A stretch of 64,000 nucleotides of DNA from CAYJGJ01 sp964367585 (GCA_964367585.1 CAYIYH010000006.1:20194-84193), one strand, 5' to 3'; shown: positions 53,957 to 63,807, counted from the first letter of the stretch. Translations and numbers: made by a program. The notes: generated by a model not told the origin, from the sequence alone.

Positions 53957-54488
53957 GTCTTTGTTCTCTTTTTACTTTTTGAGCTTCCATACTTAATGTA
54001 TCACGTCCAGCTTCAATTGCGCGGTCAACTTCAGAAAAGGCTGCTTCAAACCTATGAGTCGCTTCTTGGATATACTCGTGATTTATTTCATTCATTCTTT
54101 CTTGCAAAGAAAACATTTGTTTGTCTAAATATTCTAGAGCGTTTAATCTTAATATACTAGTCTTTTCTTCCGTGTCTCGAACTATTCGCTCTTCTTGCTC
54201 TTTAGCTCTTTTCGTAATATTATCTTTTGATACTAATACTGAAACTTCCTCTTCCGCCGCTGAAATTATGTTTTCATATTCAGTTTTCGCTTCTGCCATT
54301 TTTTGTTCTTTCAACGTTAAAACCCATTTTGCGTCTTCTAACTCTTTTGGTAGCGTATCTCTTATATCTTGAATAATTTCTAAAAAATCATCTACATTAA
54401 TAAATGTTTTTCCTGTGATAGTTTTCGACGAGTTTGCAACAAGCTCTTCTAATTCATCTATATATTCGAATACTTTAAAATTTTCCAT
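53949..54488 (-). CDS. Coiled-coil protein of unknown function
   Basis: 179 residues, almost all charged helix. The middle (about 60-145) resembles stalk proteins such as ATP synthase subunit b or DivIVA-like proteins (EEKTSILRLNALEYLDKQ), but there is no membrane helix. A protein of this kind often lies between coaD and tmcAL in Clostridia. Function not known. AAAGG precedes the ATG. Confidence 0.7.
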   Translation of the reverse strand: MENFKVFEYIDELEELVANSSKTITGKTFINVDDFLEIIQDIRDTLPKELEDAKWVLTLKEQKMAEAKTEYENIISAAEEEVSVLVSKDNITKRAKEQEERIVRDTEEKTSILRLNALEYLDKQMFSLQERMNEINHEYIQEATHRFEAAFSEVDRAIEAGRDTLSMEAQKVKREQRHE

Positions 54489-54547
54489 TTGATCTTTTAC
54501 CTTTCTTTAACCATTAAATATATCATATACAAAATGAATACTAATTA

Positions 54548-55051
54548 TTACTTTTTTGACTCACGTATCATCTTAAATTTTTCCTGAGCCTTCTTCAACA
54601 CTGATTCGGGCAAAAATCCATCTACCTTGCCTTCAAAAGAAAGAACTTCTTTAATAGTTGAAGAACTAATAAATGAATACTGTGGAGATGTCATGAGAAA
54701 TATTGTATCTACTCCCTTGTTGAATAAGTGCGAATTCATTTGAAAAATTTGTATTTCATATTCAAAATCCATATTCGCCCTTAATCCTCTGACGACAACA
54801 TCTATATTGTTAGAATTTACATAATCCGCAAGGAGGCCGTCAAACTTGTCCACTTTTACATTCGGTATGTTTTTTACGACTTCTTCGATCATTTCTACTC
54901 TTTCGTCTACCGTAAAAAGACTATTCTTTGATATATTATTTGCAACACATACAATGACTTCGTCAAACATCTGAGACGCTCTATTGATTACGTCTAAATG
55001 TCCATTCGTCATTGGGTCAAAAGAGCCGGGATAAAGAACTTTTTTTGTCAT
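54548..55051 (-). CDS. coaD: Phosphopantetheine adenylyltransferase
   Basis: 167 residues. Nucleotidyltransferase motif YPGSFDPMTNGHLDVI, VVRGLRANMDFEYE and the C-terminal ISSSTIKEV. It makes dephospho-CoA, one step before CoaE. GGGAG precedes the ATG. Lies 16 bases after rsmD, the usual rsmD-coaD pair. Confidence 0.97.
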   Translation of the reverse strand: MTKKVLYPGSFDPMTNGHLDVINRASQMFDEVIVCVANNISKNSLFTVDERVEMIEEVVKNIPNVKVDKFDGLLADYVNSNNIDVVVRGLRANMDFEYEIQIFQMNSHLFNKGVDTIFLMTSPQYSFISSSTIKEVLSFEGKVDGFLPESVLKKAQEKFKMIRESKK

Positions 55052-55067
55052 TTTGAGTCTCCCTATA

Positions 55068-55649
55068 TTAATACGATTTTTCTAATTGAAATATGCTAAT
55101 CATTATTCTTCCATATTTTTTCTGTTTAATCATTTCTACTTTTTGATTATTTTTTTCTAATATACTAGATGTAATTATTTCGTGCAGATTATATTTTGAC
55201 TCATGTTCAAATACTATTATACCACAATCTGACAGTAAATTTCTACCCAATATTTCCGCAATGCTAGTTACATAGTAAGCAGTCTTTTCATACGGAGGAT
55301 CAACAAAAAATACATCAATTTGCTGCTCTAGCTTCTTCAAAGAATTTTCAAAGTCTCCTCTCAAAACTATCGACTGCTCACTTGCGTCAAATTTCTCAAT
55401 ATTTGACTTAATTATTCTTATACTCTCTGCATTGCTATCGCAGAAATAACATTTTTTCGCACCTTGTGATAAGGATTCCAGTCCGAGATTCCCTGTTCCC
55501 GAAAAAAGGTCACACACAACAGCATCAATTATAAATGGTGCTATCATATTAAAAACAGCTTCTTTAACTTTATCACTTGTAGGTCTAATCATTTCATTTT
55601 TCGGTGCTGTTATTTTTCTTCCTCTATATATTCCACTGATAATACGCAA
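55068..55649 (-). CDS. rsmD: 16S rRNA (guanine966-N2)-methyltransferase
   Basis: 193 residues. RIISGIYRGRKI start, RPTSDKVKEAVFN, SAM-binding VCDLFSGTGNLGLESLSQGA, and the target-base motif DPPYE. TTG start at 55649 with AGGAAGG upstream. Between recG and coaD. Confidence 0.94.
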   Translation of the reverse strand: MRIISGIYRGRKITAPKNEMIRPTSDKVKEAVFNMIAPFIIDAVVCDLFSGTGNLGLESLSQGAKKCYFCDSNAESIRIIKSNIEKFDASEQSIVLRGDFENSLKKLEQQIDVFFVDPPYEKTAYYVTSIAEILGRNLLSDCGIIVFEHESKYNLHEIITSSILEKNNQKVEMIKQKKYGRIMISIFQLEKSY

Positions 55650-55687
55650 TTAGCAATCTACCTTCCTAAAAACTTTATTATTTCCAA

Positions 55688-57721
55688 TTACAACGATATT
55701 TTATCCTCATACATCTTGATCATTTTTTCTTTAATTTTTTTATTTTCGTCGCAAGATAAATCAGGATCACTATTTAGTATATCCCTGGTAATCATCTGTA
55801 CCTTTTCTAAAATATATAAATGGTTGACAATATCTGCAATTTTAAGTTGTGGTAGACCATGCTGCTTAGTTCCAAACAATTCTCCCGGACCTCTCATTTC
55901 TAAGTCTTTTTCCGCAATGTCGAATCCACTATTCGTATCGCATAAAGTTTCAGCCCTTTCGACACCAAGTGGTGCATTCGTGTTCCCAATCAAATAACAG
56001 TATGATTGGTCGCTACTTCTTCCTACTCGCCCCCTCAGCTGATGTAATTGGGCAAGTCCAAACCTTTCACTATTTTCAATCGCCATAACGGTAGCATTTG
56101 GAACGTTTATTCCTACTTCTATCAATACTGTAGAAACGAGAACATCAATTTCACCCACCGCGAAACTTGACATTATTTCATCGCATTTAGAATCTTTTAA
56201 ATTTCCATGTATGAGTGCTACTCTACTTTCTTTAAAATATTTTTGAAGTTTTTCATATATAGTGTTAGCAGACATTACATCCATCGTATCAGAATCATCG
56301 ATAATAGGGGTGACTACATATGCCTGTTTTCCTTTTTTTATTTCTTCTTTTACTTTTTTATATACCTGAACCCTTTCGTCTGTTGAAAAAAATTGTGTTA
56401 AAATAGGCTTACGGCCTTTGGGCATGGATTTAATTATAGATATATCGAGTTCACCATAAAGTATAACAGCCATAGTCCTTGGAATCGGTGTTGCTGTCAT
56501 AACGAGGATATTAGGATTAGCACCTTTTTCGCTAAGCCCCATCCGCTGACTTACCCCAAATCGATGTTGTTCGTCTGTGATTACAAGTCCAAGTTTATTA
56601 TATTTTACAGAATCTGAAATGAGGGCATTCGTGCCTATAACAATATCACTCTCTCCGCTATTTACTCGTTCTAATACCTCACGTCTTTCTTTTGCCTTTA
56701 AAGAGCTAACAAGGAGTTCTACTTTGATTCCATAAGGTAGCAAGTGCTTACTAATACTTTCAAAGTGTTGCTTTGCAAGTAATTCTGTTGGGACCATCAT
56801 CGCACTTTGATATCCATCACATGCCATTGCAAGCATTGATAGTTCGGCAATAACAGTTTTACCAGATCCCACATCTCCCTGCAATAAACGATTCATTCGC
56901 TTATTCGAGTATAAATCGGATTCGATTTGCCTCCATGCTTTACTTTGATCCTCTGTTAAATCAAATGGCATAGACGCTATATATTCCGCCGTGATATCAG
57001 TTTTTTTAATAGAAAAAGAAGTGGAGTTTATACTTTCTCCGCTCTTAATATAAGATAATCCCATTTGTAACAAAAAAAGTTCTTCAAAAATAAGTCTATA
57101 TTTACTCTGCTTAAAAGCCTCTTCATCTTTTGGAAAATGGATGTTATGGTACGCAAATTTCCAATCAACAATACGATTAGATTCTAACACCGGAGCAGAA
57201 ATCCACTCCGAATTTTCACACTTATCAAGTGCTGAAGCGACCCATTTTCTAATTTCATTTTGTGAGATTCCTTTTGTAAGACTATAAATCGGAATAAGTC
57301 CTACAAAAGATTCTTTTTTTTCAAACTCACAGTAATACGGTTGTGTAATCGTTACTTTAGAAAATACTTTTGTTGCTTTTCCAAAAAAACAGTATTCCTT
57401 ACCCACTGAAAAAAAACTCACGTGAAAATCACCGCTAAAAAATAAAACCTCAATTTGATCAAATCCATCGCTAATCATTATCTTTGTTATTACTTTGTTA
57501 TTTCGCGTGCGATTAAATGATTTATTTATTACTGTGCCCTTGACTAAGACTTCTGTTTTATCTACAATATTGGAGTATTGCATAAAATTTCGTCTATCCT
57601 CATATTTTCGAGGGAAAAAAGCAAGTAAATCATCTATAGTTTCTATTCGAAGTTTTTTTAATAACTTTTCTTTTTTTTCGCCTACTCCATTTATTGTAGT
57701 GATACTGTCACTTATTTTCAC
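55688..57721 (-). CDS. recG: ATP-dependent DNA helicase RecG
   Basis: 677 residues. N-terminal wedge/OB domain, Walker A LLQGDVGSGKTVIAEL, DEQHRFG, MTATPIPRT, and the QLRGRVGRSSDQSYC motif. It remodels stalled forks and Holliday junctions. The start is a GTG at 57721 with a weak ribosome site. In many Clostridia fakA (dakK) lies between asp23 and recG; here it is absent. Confidence 0.96.
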   Translation of the reverse strand: MKISDSITTINGVGEKKEKLLKKLRIETIDDLLAFFPRKYEDRRNFMQYSNIVDKTEVLVKGTVINKSFNRTRNNKVITKIMISDGFDQIEVLFFSGDFHVSFFSVGKEYCFFGKATKVFSKVTITQPYYCEFEKKESFVGLIPIYSLTKGISQNEIRKWVASALDKCENSEWISAPVLESNRIVDWKFAYHNIHFPKDEEAFKQSKYRLIFEELFLLQMGLSYIKSGESINSTSFSIKKTDITAEYIASMPFDLTEDQSKAWRQIESDLYSNKRMNRLLQGDVGSGKTVIAELSMLAMACDGYQSAMMVPTELLAKQHFESISKHLLPYGIKVELLVSSLKAKERREVLERVNSGESDIVIGTNALISDSVKYNKLGLVITDEQHRFGVSQRMGLSEKGANPNILVMTATPIPRTMAVILYGELDISIIKSMPKGRKPILTQFFSTDERVQVYKKVKEEIKKGKQAYVVTPIIDDSDTMDVMSANTIYEKLQKYFKESRVALIHGNLKDSKCDEIMSSFAVGEIDVLVSTVLIEVGINVPNATVMAIENSERFGLAQLHQLRGRVGRSSDQSYCYLIGNTNAPLGVERAETLCDTNSGFDIAEKDLEMRGPGELFGTKQHGLPQLKIADIVNHLYILEKVQMITRDILNSDPDLSCDENKKIKEKMIKMYEDKISL

Positions 57722-57811
57722 TTATAATCTCACTATCCATTCTATTGGTTCAAAGATATTCTATTGGGCATTAAATTCAAGAAAAGATTAACTCACTAAA
57801 TTGTAAAATAT

Positions 57812-58192
57812 TTATTGAATTATGTTTTTAACATCAATGTATCTGCGTGCAATTTTTACTGATTTTACACCAACTATACTTACTGTTATTTCTGAAGGTA
57901 ACTCTCCGAGTGTAGATTTGACCATTTTTGAATATTCGTTCACTATGTCAGATGTAGTCTCTTTGAAACTAATTCCAAATTTATAAATCAAATATATTTT
58001 TATCTTTAATTCCCCATCTTTACCATAATTTTCCAATGAATCAGTTAAGCTGAAAAAATCTACAATCTTTCCTTTTTTATTTGCAGGCCAAATCTTTCGG
58101 TCATACTTTTTTAATGTATGTTTTAACAATTGCGCAAAAAAATTCTTTTCTATTTCAATATTCCCGAATGACTCTTTTCTTGTAACAAACAC
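57812..58192 (-). CDS. Asp23/Gls24-family protein
   Basis: 126 residues beginning at GTG 58192 with TGGAG eight bases upstream. Amphipathic strands and the segment LKIKIYLIYKFGISFKETTSDIV match the Asp23/DUF322 pattern (ability to form envelope-associated filaments in staphylococci). The usual glycine-rich N-terminus is replaced by a divergent one, so the call is moderate. Position upstream of recG is the standard place of this family in Firmicutes. Confidence 0.7.
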   Translation of the reverse strand: MFVTRKESFGNIEIEKNFFAQLLKHTLKKYDRKIWPANKKGKIVDFFSLTDSLENYGKDGELKIKIYLIYKFGISFKETTSDIVNEYSKMVKSTLGELPSEITVSIVGVKSVKIARRYIDVKNIIQ

Positions 58193-58256
58193 CGTTCAAC
58201 TCCATTCTTTAATTAATTAAAGTTAAATTATTTTCAGTTAGAGATTTCACATCTAC

Positions 58257-58278
58257 TTTTCTAATCTAAATTAGAAAA
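58257..58278. repeat. Short perfect hairpin after the oxidoreductase gene
   Basis: TTTTCTAAT and ATTAGAAAA flank CTAA, eight bases downstream of the oxidoreductase stop. It may slow or end transcription weakly; there is no T-run beyond the stem. Confidence 0.4.
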
Positions 58279-58285
58279 TAAATCG

Positions 58286-59386
58286 CTATTTTTTGCCAAA
58301 TTCGCCACTCATATCTGTAGAATTAAAGTTCTCCAATGGAAGCTTTACGGTAGCCCCTGTTTTTTGGCTCTTATATATCGCCAACACTATTTCAAGTGCC
58401 TTTTTCCCTGCGGTTGCATCGATATAAGGAGCTCTATCATTCTTAATCGCATCAATCATATCTGCAAAAAGAAGAGTATGTCCGTTGCCATATACATTTG
58501 CGGTTTGCTCTTGTAGTCCCTTCTTTTCCTCGTCTTCTTTTGTTTCATCCAAAAAATCCCATACATCGATATTATTTGTAGAAGTACCACCGATTTTTAC
58601 CGTACCTTTTTGCCCAAAGATATAAAGAGTCTCTTCAAGATTTTTGGGATACACATTAGTGGTTCCTTCAATAGTACCTATCGCACCATTTTTGAACTTC
58701 AATACTGCCATCCCCACATCTTCCGCTTCTAAATAATCGTGGAATTGATTCCTCGTAGCACCATATACTTCTTCAACTTCATTCCCAAACATCCAAATAA
58801 GCAAGTCAATTCCGTGGATACATTGATTCATCAAGCATCCACCGTCGTCGTGCCAAGTGCCACGCCATTTAGCCTGGTCGTAATATTCCTTACCTCTATT
58901 CCAACGCACATGAATTGAACCATGCGAAAGTCTCCCGAATCGCCCTCCATCGAGTGCACTTCTTAACTCCTTAATCGCAAGATTAAATCTATTTTGATGA
59001 CTTACTGAAACTTTAATATTCTTCTCATTTGACCTTTTTATTATTTCATTGGCATCGGCAATATTCATAGCCATAGGTTTTTCTATGATTACATGTACTC
59101 CTTGATCGATACAATAAAGAGCTATCTCGGCGTGATTTCCACTTTCTGTTGATATACTAACGAAATCTGGCTTTTCTTTTTTTATCATTTCTTTGTAATC
59201 GACATATTTTTTAATCTCTCCGTTATAATCTTGCAACATCTTTTCGGTAAGATTATGTTTTTCTATCAAATTAACCATAGCATTTGGCAAAACATCACAC
59301 AACGCTACAATTTGAACACCATTATTAAGTGCCGCTATAATATGGTTAGTTGATATTCGTCCACAACCGATTACTGCATATTTCAT
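58286..59386 (-). CDS. Gfo/Idh/MocA-family oxidoreductase
   Basis: 366 residues. Rossmann motif VIGCGRISTNHI, then EKPMAMN (the conserved EKP), and the C-terminal domain with GSIHVRWNRGKEYYD and GCLMNQCIHGIDLLIWMFG, where catalytic Lys and His lie. NAD(P)-dependent dehydrogenase on a sugar or sugar nucleotide; WlbA-like enzymes (UDP-GlcNAcA 3-dehydrogenase) are similar, but no sugar-nucleotide cluster is here. GGGGG precedes the ATG. Stands alone. Confidence 0.88.
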   Translation of the reverse strand: MKYAVIGCGRISTNHIIAALNNGVQIVALCDVLPNAMVNLIEKHNLTEKMLQDYNGEIKKYVDYKEMIKKEKPDFVSISTESGNHAEIALYCIDQGVHVIIEKPMAMNIADANEIIKRSNEKNIKVSVSHQNRFNLAIKELRSALDGGRFGRLSHGSIHVRWNRGKEYYDQAKWRGTWHDDGGCLMNQCIHGIDLLIWMFGNEVEEVYGATRNQFHDYLEAEDVGMAVLKFKNGAIGTIEGTTNVYPKNLEETLYIFGQKGTVKIGGTSTNNIDVWDFLDETKEDEEKKGLQEQTANVYGNGHTLLFADMIDAIKNDRAPYIDATAGKKALEIVLAIYKSQKTGATVKLPLENFNSTDMSGEFGKK

Positions 59387-59504
59387 ATTTCCCCCTATTA
59401 TCCATAAACATGAAGTGATATATATTTAATTAATTTCTCACAAAGGATTTCTCCTATTGCGCAAGCAAGTTGTTTGCTTATCCTCGATTAAAAGAATAAC
59501 AAAA

Positions 59505-59548
59505 AAATCATAAAAAAGCAAGGATAAGAAGAACTTTAACCTTGCTTT
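59505..59548 (-). terminator. Terminator of the M20 peptidase operon
   Basis: AAAGCAAGG and CCTTGCTTT form a 9-bp stem, followed on the minus strand by a T-run. Lies about 90 bases after the peptidase stop. Confidence 0.85.
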
Positions 59549-59640
59549 GAATCAATTTTATATTATCAATCTAACTGCTAAACAACTATTTGAATTTATC
59601 GCTCCATGGATTATACTCAATTATTATCTAATTCAACTAG

Positions 59641-60999
59641 CTAAACGCTTTCTTGCTCTATAATAATTTTTTTATAAAAATCGACCGCCTTAGGCAATGT
59701 TGCTATGCTTATGTTTTCATTCAGCGCATGTATGCTTGAGAATTGCTGTGCATTGATCGATAATGGCGCAAATCTTAGACAATTATCACACACTTTATCA
59801 AAATATCTAGCGTCAGTGCCACCAGTCATCAAGTATGGACTTACTATAACATCCGGGAATATTTCAGATACTGCTTTTTCAAGAAGTTTAAACGGTGCAG
59901 CATTAGTGTCTACCTCTTTAGATGGATATTCGGCATATAAAACCTCTGTCTCCAAATCATATTTACTTGCTATTTTTTTCAGAATTTCTATAGATTCATC
60001 GGTAGATTGGTGCGGAATAAATCTCAAATTTGCCGTAACATATGCCTCTTGAGGTATTACATTATACCCATCGCTTCCTTTTTGCATTGTGAATGCGATA
60101 CTAGTTCGTAGCATCGCAGCACCTGTCGAACTAATCTTAGGCATAATTTTTTTGAGAATAGGACCAAATAGCCAAAGATTTCCGAATACCATGTTCATTG
60201 GGAATTTCATAGAAGGAGCGAGTCTTTTAAATGTTTCCTTCACCGGAACAGGAAATTTACAAAAAAACGGGTTATTTTTTTCAATTTCACAAATGAATTT
60301 TGAAAGCCTTACTATTGGCGTGTCGATCGGTGGGGCACTTGCATGTCCACCTTGCCCCTTGGCGATAAACTTTATATCTCCATACCCCTTCTCGAGTACT
60401 CCTACCATCGCAAAAGCGGCATTTGCACCTGCTAAAGGCGAATACATTATCATTCCGCCCTCATCCATCAGCATGGATAAATAAACACCATTTTCTTTTA
60501 AATATTGAACTATAAGCGGAGCGCCTTCTCCTCCTATTTCTTCGGTACAAGAGCTTGCTAAATATACATCACAGGCAGGTTTATAATCCTCCGCAATCAT
60601 CTCTTCCACGGCTTGCATGAAGCAAGAAAGACTCGCTTTTGTGTCTACTGTTCCTCTTCCCCATACAACCCTTTCATCATTATAATCTATTACTTCTCCA
60701 CAGAATGATTCATGATCCCACTCACCTGTTGCTTCTACCACATCATGGTGGCTCATTAGTAATATTGGATTTTTATCAGTCTCGCCTTTCCACTTAAACA
60801 AAAGACTCCCATTAAACACATGTTTTTCACATGATTTATGTATATTTGGATAATTCTCCTCTAAGATTTTATGAAATTCGAAAAACTTCGTGAAATCCTC
60901 TTGTCCTCGAAATGAAATAGTCTCTTTTGCCACCAACTTTGCTAACTTTTGAGCATATATCTCCGCCCTTTCCGAATCGGTATTTGTTTTTGTATTCAT
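59641..60999 (-). CDS. M20-family metallopeptidase (PM20D1/CPS1-like)
   Basis: 452 residues. Zinc ligands and catalytic residues seen: MSHHDVVEATGEW (His, catalytic Asp two on), WGRGTVDTKAS (bridging Asp), SCTEEIGGEGA (Glu pair), MDEGG (Asp), and a C-terminal SSIHALNE (His). A dimerisation domain lies between. Closest in style to the carboxypeptidase-S/PM20D1 branch, which cleaves peptides or N-acyl amino acids. AAGGTG precedes the ATG. Last of a three-gene operon with two membrane proteins. Confidence 0.88.
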   Translation of the reverse strand: MNTKTNTDSERAEIYAQKLAKLVAKETISFRGQEDFTKFFEFHKILEENYPNIHKSCEKHVFNGSLLFKWKGETDKNPILLMSHHDVVEATGEWDHESFCGEVIDYNDERVVWGRGTVDTKASLSCFMQAVEEMIAEDYKPACDVYLASSCTEEIGGEGAPLIVQYLKENGVYLSMLMDEGGMIMYSPLAGANAAFAMVGVLEKGYGDIKFIAKGQGGHASAPPIDTPIVRLSKFICEIEKNNPFFCKFPVPVKETFKRLAPSMKFPMNMVFGNLWLFGPILKKIMPKISSTGAAMLRTSIAFTMQKGSDGYNVIPQEAYVTANLRFIPHQSTDESIEILKKIASKYDLETEVLYAEYPSKEVDTNAAPFKLLEKAVSEIFPDVIVSPYLMTGGTDARYFDKVCDNCLRFAPLSINAQQFSSIHALNENISIATLPKAVDFYKKIIIEQESV

Positions 61000-61136
61000 T
61001 TTTTCACCTTCTTCTACTTTTACGCTTTTATATACGTCTGTACTTTCTTCTGAGTCTGTACGACTTATACTCCTGCACTTTTTCTATTGCAAATATATAT
61101 TTCATGATTCCCATTTGCAAATTTTATTATAAACGC

Positions 61137-61817
61137 TTACAATTTTCCTTTTTTATATAAAATATGTGCTATAGCCATAGCAAGGGCTCCACTAGGAATT
61201 ATTAAAAAACCGACGGAACTAATTACACCCGGGATAGCGATACACAAAATTGACATCGATAAAAACGGAATTACAACAATTTTAAGATTCCCTTTGAAAA
61301 ATTTATAGCCCAAAGCACCAAAAAGTGCTGCGACCACATTATTAAATGCAGGCGAAAGAACTGGACTTTGGAGCAATGGTTGAAGTGGTGTAATTAACGC
61401 TACTCCAAATAAGAGTATCACCGTAGTAACGATTGCAGAAGTTGCGATAGATAATGTTGATATTATCTCGTTTTCAGGAGTTCCCACCTTAGTTTCGATA
61501 ATTGCTCTTGCACTAATCGAACAAGGTATTTTTAGGTTAGTTAGATTTCCTGTAACAAAGGCTAAATAACTACCACCAGCACCAAGAATTGGCACGTATA
61601 GCAAGAACTCGACTATACTTGAAGCTATATAAACAGGTAATACTTGCAATATCCCTTTAAAAAATGCCGGGATATTAGGCATAGTGCCTAATACTGCACC
61701 CATAGCAAATGGGGATGAAACAAATAAAATTAGAAGAACAACAGTTCCAATCCTTCCAATTAGATGTATTTGGTTATTAAATTTTAGAAAAAATTCTCTT
61801 TTTTGAATATCGTTCAT
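61137..61817 (-). CDS. Polytopic membrane protein paired with DUF5058
   Basis: 226 residues with about six membrane helices and few charged loops; a conserved-looking segment reads LYVPILGAGGSYLAFVTGNL. I do not recognise a named family. AGGAGG precedes the ATG, 12 bases after the DUF5058 gene, so the two are made together and may form one transporter. Confidence 0.65.
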   Translation of the reverse strand: MNDIQKREFFLKFNNQIHLIGRIGTVVLLILFVSSPFAMGAVLGTMPNIPAFFKGILQVLPVYIASSIVEFLLYVPILGAGGSYLAFVTGNLTNLKIPCSISARAIIETKVGTPENEIISTLSIATSAIVTTVILLFGVALITPLQPLLQSPVLSPAFNNVVAALFGALGYKFFKGNLKIVVIPFLSMSILCIAIPGVISSVGFLIIPSGALAMAIAHILYKKGKL

Positions 61818-61829
61818 ATCATCCTCCTG

Positions 61830-62615
61830 TCATATGATTATCTGTATAACAACAATCATCATCATCGCGACTAACATACTTCCTGCTAGAGCAAAGTTTT
61901 CTAACCACTGCCAATTAAATTTATTTTTTAAGAATTCGAATACTGACATGGCTAAAGCGGCGAGCACGACTGTTAACAATGGTAAATAATTATTTTCAGA
62001 AGTCAATACTCCCGCATAACTCCCAAGGTATGCACAAATAAGACCAATAAACATAGCTGCCATCATTATATCGCCATATCCCTTTTTAGCATCTTTTTTT
62101 GAAGAATCGCCATCTTCCGCATTGCTATTACTGCTCTTTTTGGCAAGAATGCTGAGGTATTTTTTGAGAAAGAATATCGCACCTATCATACCCCAGATAA
62201 TTCCAACACTCATTACGAGCGCAATCGTTACGTATGCTTCAACCGTCATTTCATCTATATTCAATCCGGACATACCCAAACTACGAGCGGCTATGTCTGC
62301 AACACTTGTCTCATAATGCAAAGCGCCTATTACTGATAATCTAAGCCATGGCAAAGGCAAACCTAAACTGCCAGAAAGTGCTATTACCCCCAATAAAATA
62401 CTTATGCTAGGCAAAATAGTAAATGTAGCGCTCGCAGTAATCGAGGTTAAAAGTTTTTTTCGTTCCATACCGATGGCGATGCCAGCTTTATACGATTTAA
62501 TAAATAATATTAAAGCAAAAATAATTACTGTAAAAATAATAACTCCCGAAATAATGTAAAGTTCAGGAGAATTTAACAATTTTAAAATTTCATTCATAAA
62601 AATACAATATGACAT
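61830..62615 (-). CDS. DUF5058-like membrane protein
   Basis: 261 residues with about six membrane helices and a charged loop (about 160-185). Segment SITASATFTILPSISILLG and LPLPWLRLSVIGALHYE fits DUF5058. No function is established for the family. The start is unclear: ATG 62615 or ATG 62597, neither with a good ribosome site. A strong promoter lies about 150 bases upstream. Next to an M20 peptidase, so uptake of peptides or amino-acid conjugates is a reasonable guess. Confidence 0.65.
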   Translation of the reverse strand: MSYCIFMNEILKLLNSPELYIISGVIIFTVIIFALILFIKSYKAGIAIGMERKKLLTSITASATFTILPSISILLGVIALSGSLGLPLPWLRLSVIGALHYETSVADIAARSLGMSGLNIDEMTVEAYVTIALVMSVGIIWGMIGAIFFLKKYLSILAKKSSNSNAEDGDSSKKDAKKGYGDIMMAAMFIGLICAYLGSYAGVLTSENNYLPLLTVVLAALAMSVFEFLKNKFNWQWLENFALAGSMLVAMMMIVVIQIII

Positions 62616-62763
62616 ATTTATCGAAAATACATCACCTTACTCCCTTCTGAATATGTTAGATGATTTCTTGTTGACGAAATGGCATCTTACTGATTAAACG
62701 ATTTTTTCTAGATTAGATAGTTTCATTTTGAAAACTTAGGCGATTTACTTCTAGCGTCTTGAT

Positions 62764-62792
62764 ATTATACTTTTATACAGTAACAATGTCAA
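62764..62792 (-). promoter_or_regulatory. Promoter of the DUF5058/M20 operon
   Basis: Minus strand TTGACA (62787-62792), 17-base spacer, TATAAT (62764-62769): perfect consensus. The transcript would have an untranslated leader of about 140 bases, which includes an interrupted AGATG-ATTTC/GAAAT-CATCT hairpin. I see no known riboswitch in it. Confidence 0.85.
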
Positions 62793-62831
62793 ACTTTCGA
62801 GTATCAAATATAAACAATAATATATTAGGTA

Positions 62832-62860
62832 TTTACAATTTTATTATTATACTATATAAT
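62832..62860 (+). promoter_or_regulatory. Promoter of crt
   Basis: TTTACA (62832-62837), 17-base spacer, TATAAT (62855-62860), 34 bases before the crotonase ATG. Divergent from the DUF5058 promoter. Confidence 0.8.
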
Positions 62861-62893
62861 TATTTTTATATATAAATTGTATGGAGGGAAACA

Positions 62894-63670
62894 ATGTATA
62901 ATAATTTAAAATATAAAAATGAAAATGGAATCGGATATCTTACAATAACAAGACCTGAAGCATTAAATGCACTTAACGAAGATGTGTTACAAGAGCTTCA
63001 TGCTGCCTTTACCGCTATATCGAAGGATGCAAGCGTTAGAGCGGTAATATTAACAGGTGAAGGAAAAGCTTTCGTTGCAGGAGCAGATATTGCACAAATG
63101 AATAGTTTAGGACCTCTCGAAGGAAGAAATATGATGATTTTAGGGCATTCGGTAATGCACCTCATTGAATCAATCGAAAAACCTGTAATAGCTGCGGTTA
63201 ATGGATTTGCGCTCGGTGGTGGATGCGAACTTGCAATGGCATGTGATATTCGAATCGCTTCAGAAAAAGCGAAATTTGGCCAACCAGAAGTTAATCTCGG
63301 GATCATTCCAGGATTCGGAGGAACTCAAAGATTATCTAGACTAGTAGGAAAAGGAGTTGCAAAGTATCTAATAATGACTGCAGAAATAATAGATGCCGCA
63401 GAAGCTCATAGAATAGGATTAGTAGAAAAAATTGTAGAACATGATGCTCTATTAGAAAAAGCAACAGAATTAGCAAACACAATTCTATCAAAAGCACCTA
63501 TAGCGGTGAATCTTGCTAAAACAGTAATCAATAACGGATATGATATTGATATGAAAGCTGCTTGTCAACTAGAATTGGAAACATATACCGCAACTTTTGC
63601 TTCTGAGGATAAAAAAGAAGGTATGCAAGCATTTCTCGAAAAAAGAGCAGCTATATTCCAAAACAAATAG
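62894..63670 (+). CDS. crt: Crotonase / 3-hydroxybutyryl-CoA dehydratase
   Basis: 258 residues, standard for the enoyl-CoA hydratase family. Oxyanion-hole segments AGADIAQM and NGFALGGGCELAMACD; both catalytic glutamates are placed (CELA and GQPEVNLGIIPGFGGTQRL). It interconverts 3-hydroxybutyryl-CoA and crotonyl-CoA, the step after Hbd. GGAGGG precedes the ATG. Monocistronic, with promoter and terminator. Confidence 0.93.
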   Translation: MYNNLKYKNENGIGYLTITRPEALNALNEDVLQELHAAFTAISKDASVRAVILTGEGKAFVAGADIAQMNSLGPLEGRNMMILGHSVMHLIESIEKPVIAAVNGFALGGGCELAMACDIRIASEKAKFGQPEVNLGIIPGFGGTQRLSRLVGKGVAKYLIMTAEIIDAAEAHRIGLVEKIVEHDALLEKATELANTILSKAPIAVNLAKTVINNGYDIDMKAACQLELETYTATFASEDKKEGMQAFLEKRAAIFQNK

Positions 63671-63703
63671 AAATGCAATATTAGTTTGTCAGTATAGTAT
63701 TTA

Positions 63704-63740
63704 TTGTTGAACTCAGATGATTGGGTTCAACAATTTGACT
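63704..63740 (+). terminator. Terminator of crt
   Basis: TTGTTGAACTCA and TGGGTTCAACAA form a 12-pair stem (one G-U) with a six-base loop, followed by TTTG. Ends crt before the tRNA genes. Confidence 0.82.
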
Positions 63741-63807
63741 ATAAAGCCTTTTTTAGTCATTATTAGATAAAATATAAATAAATTGTCGATAAACTAATAA
63801 ATCTTTC

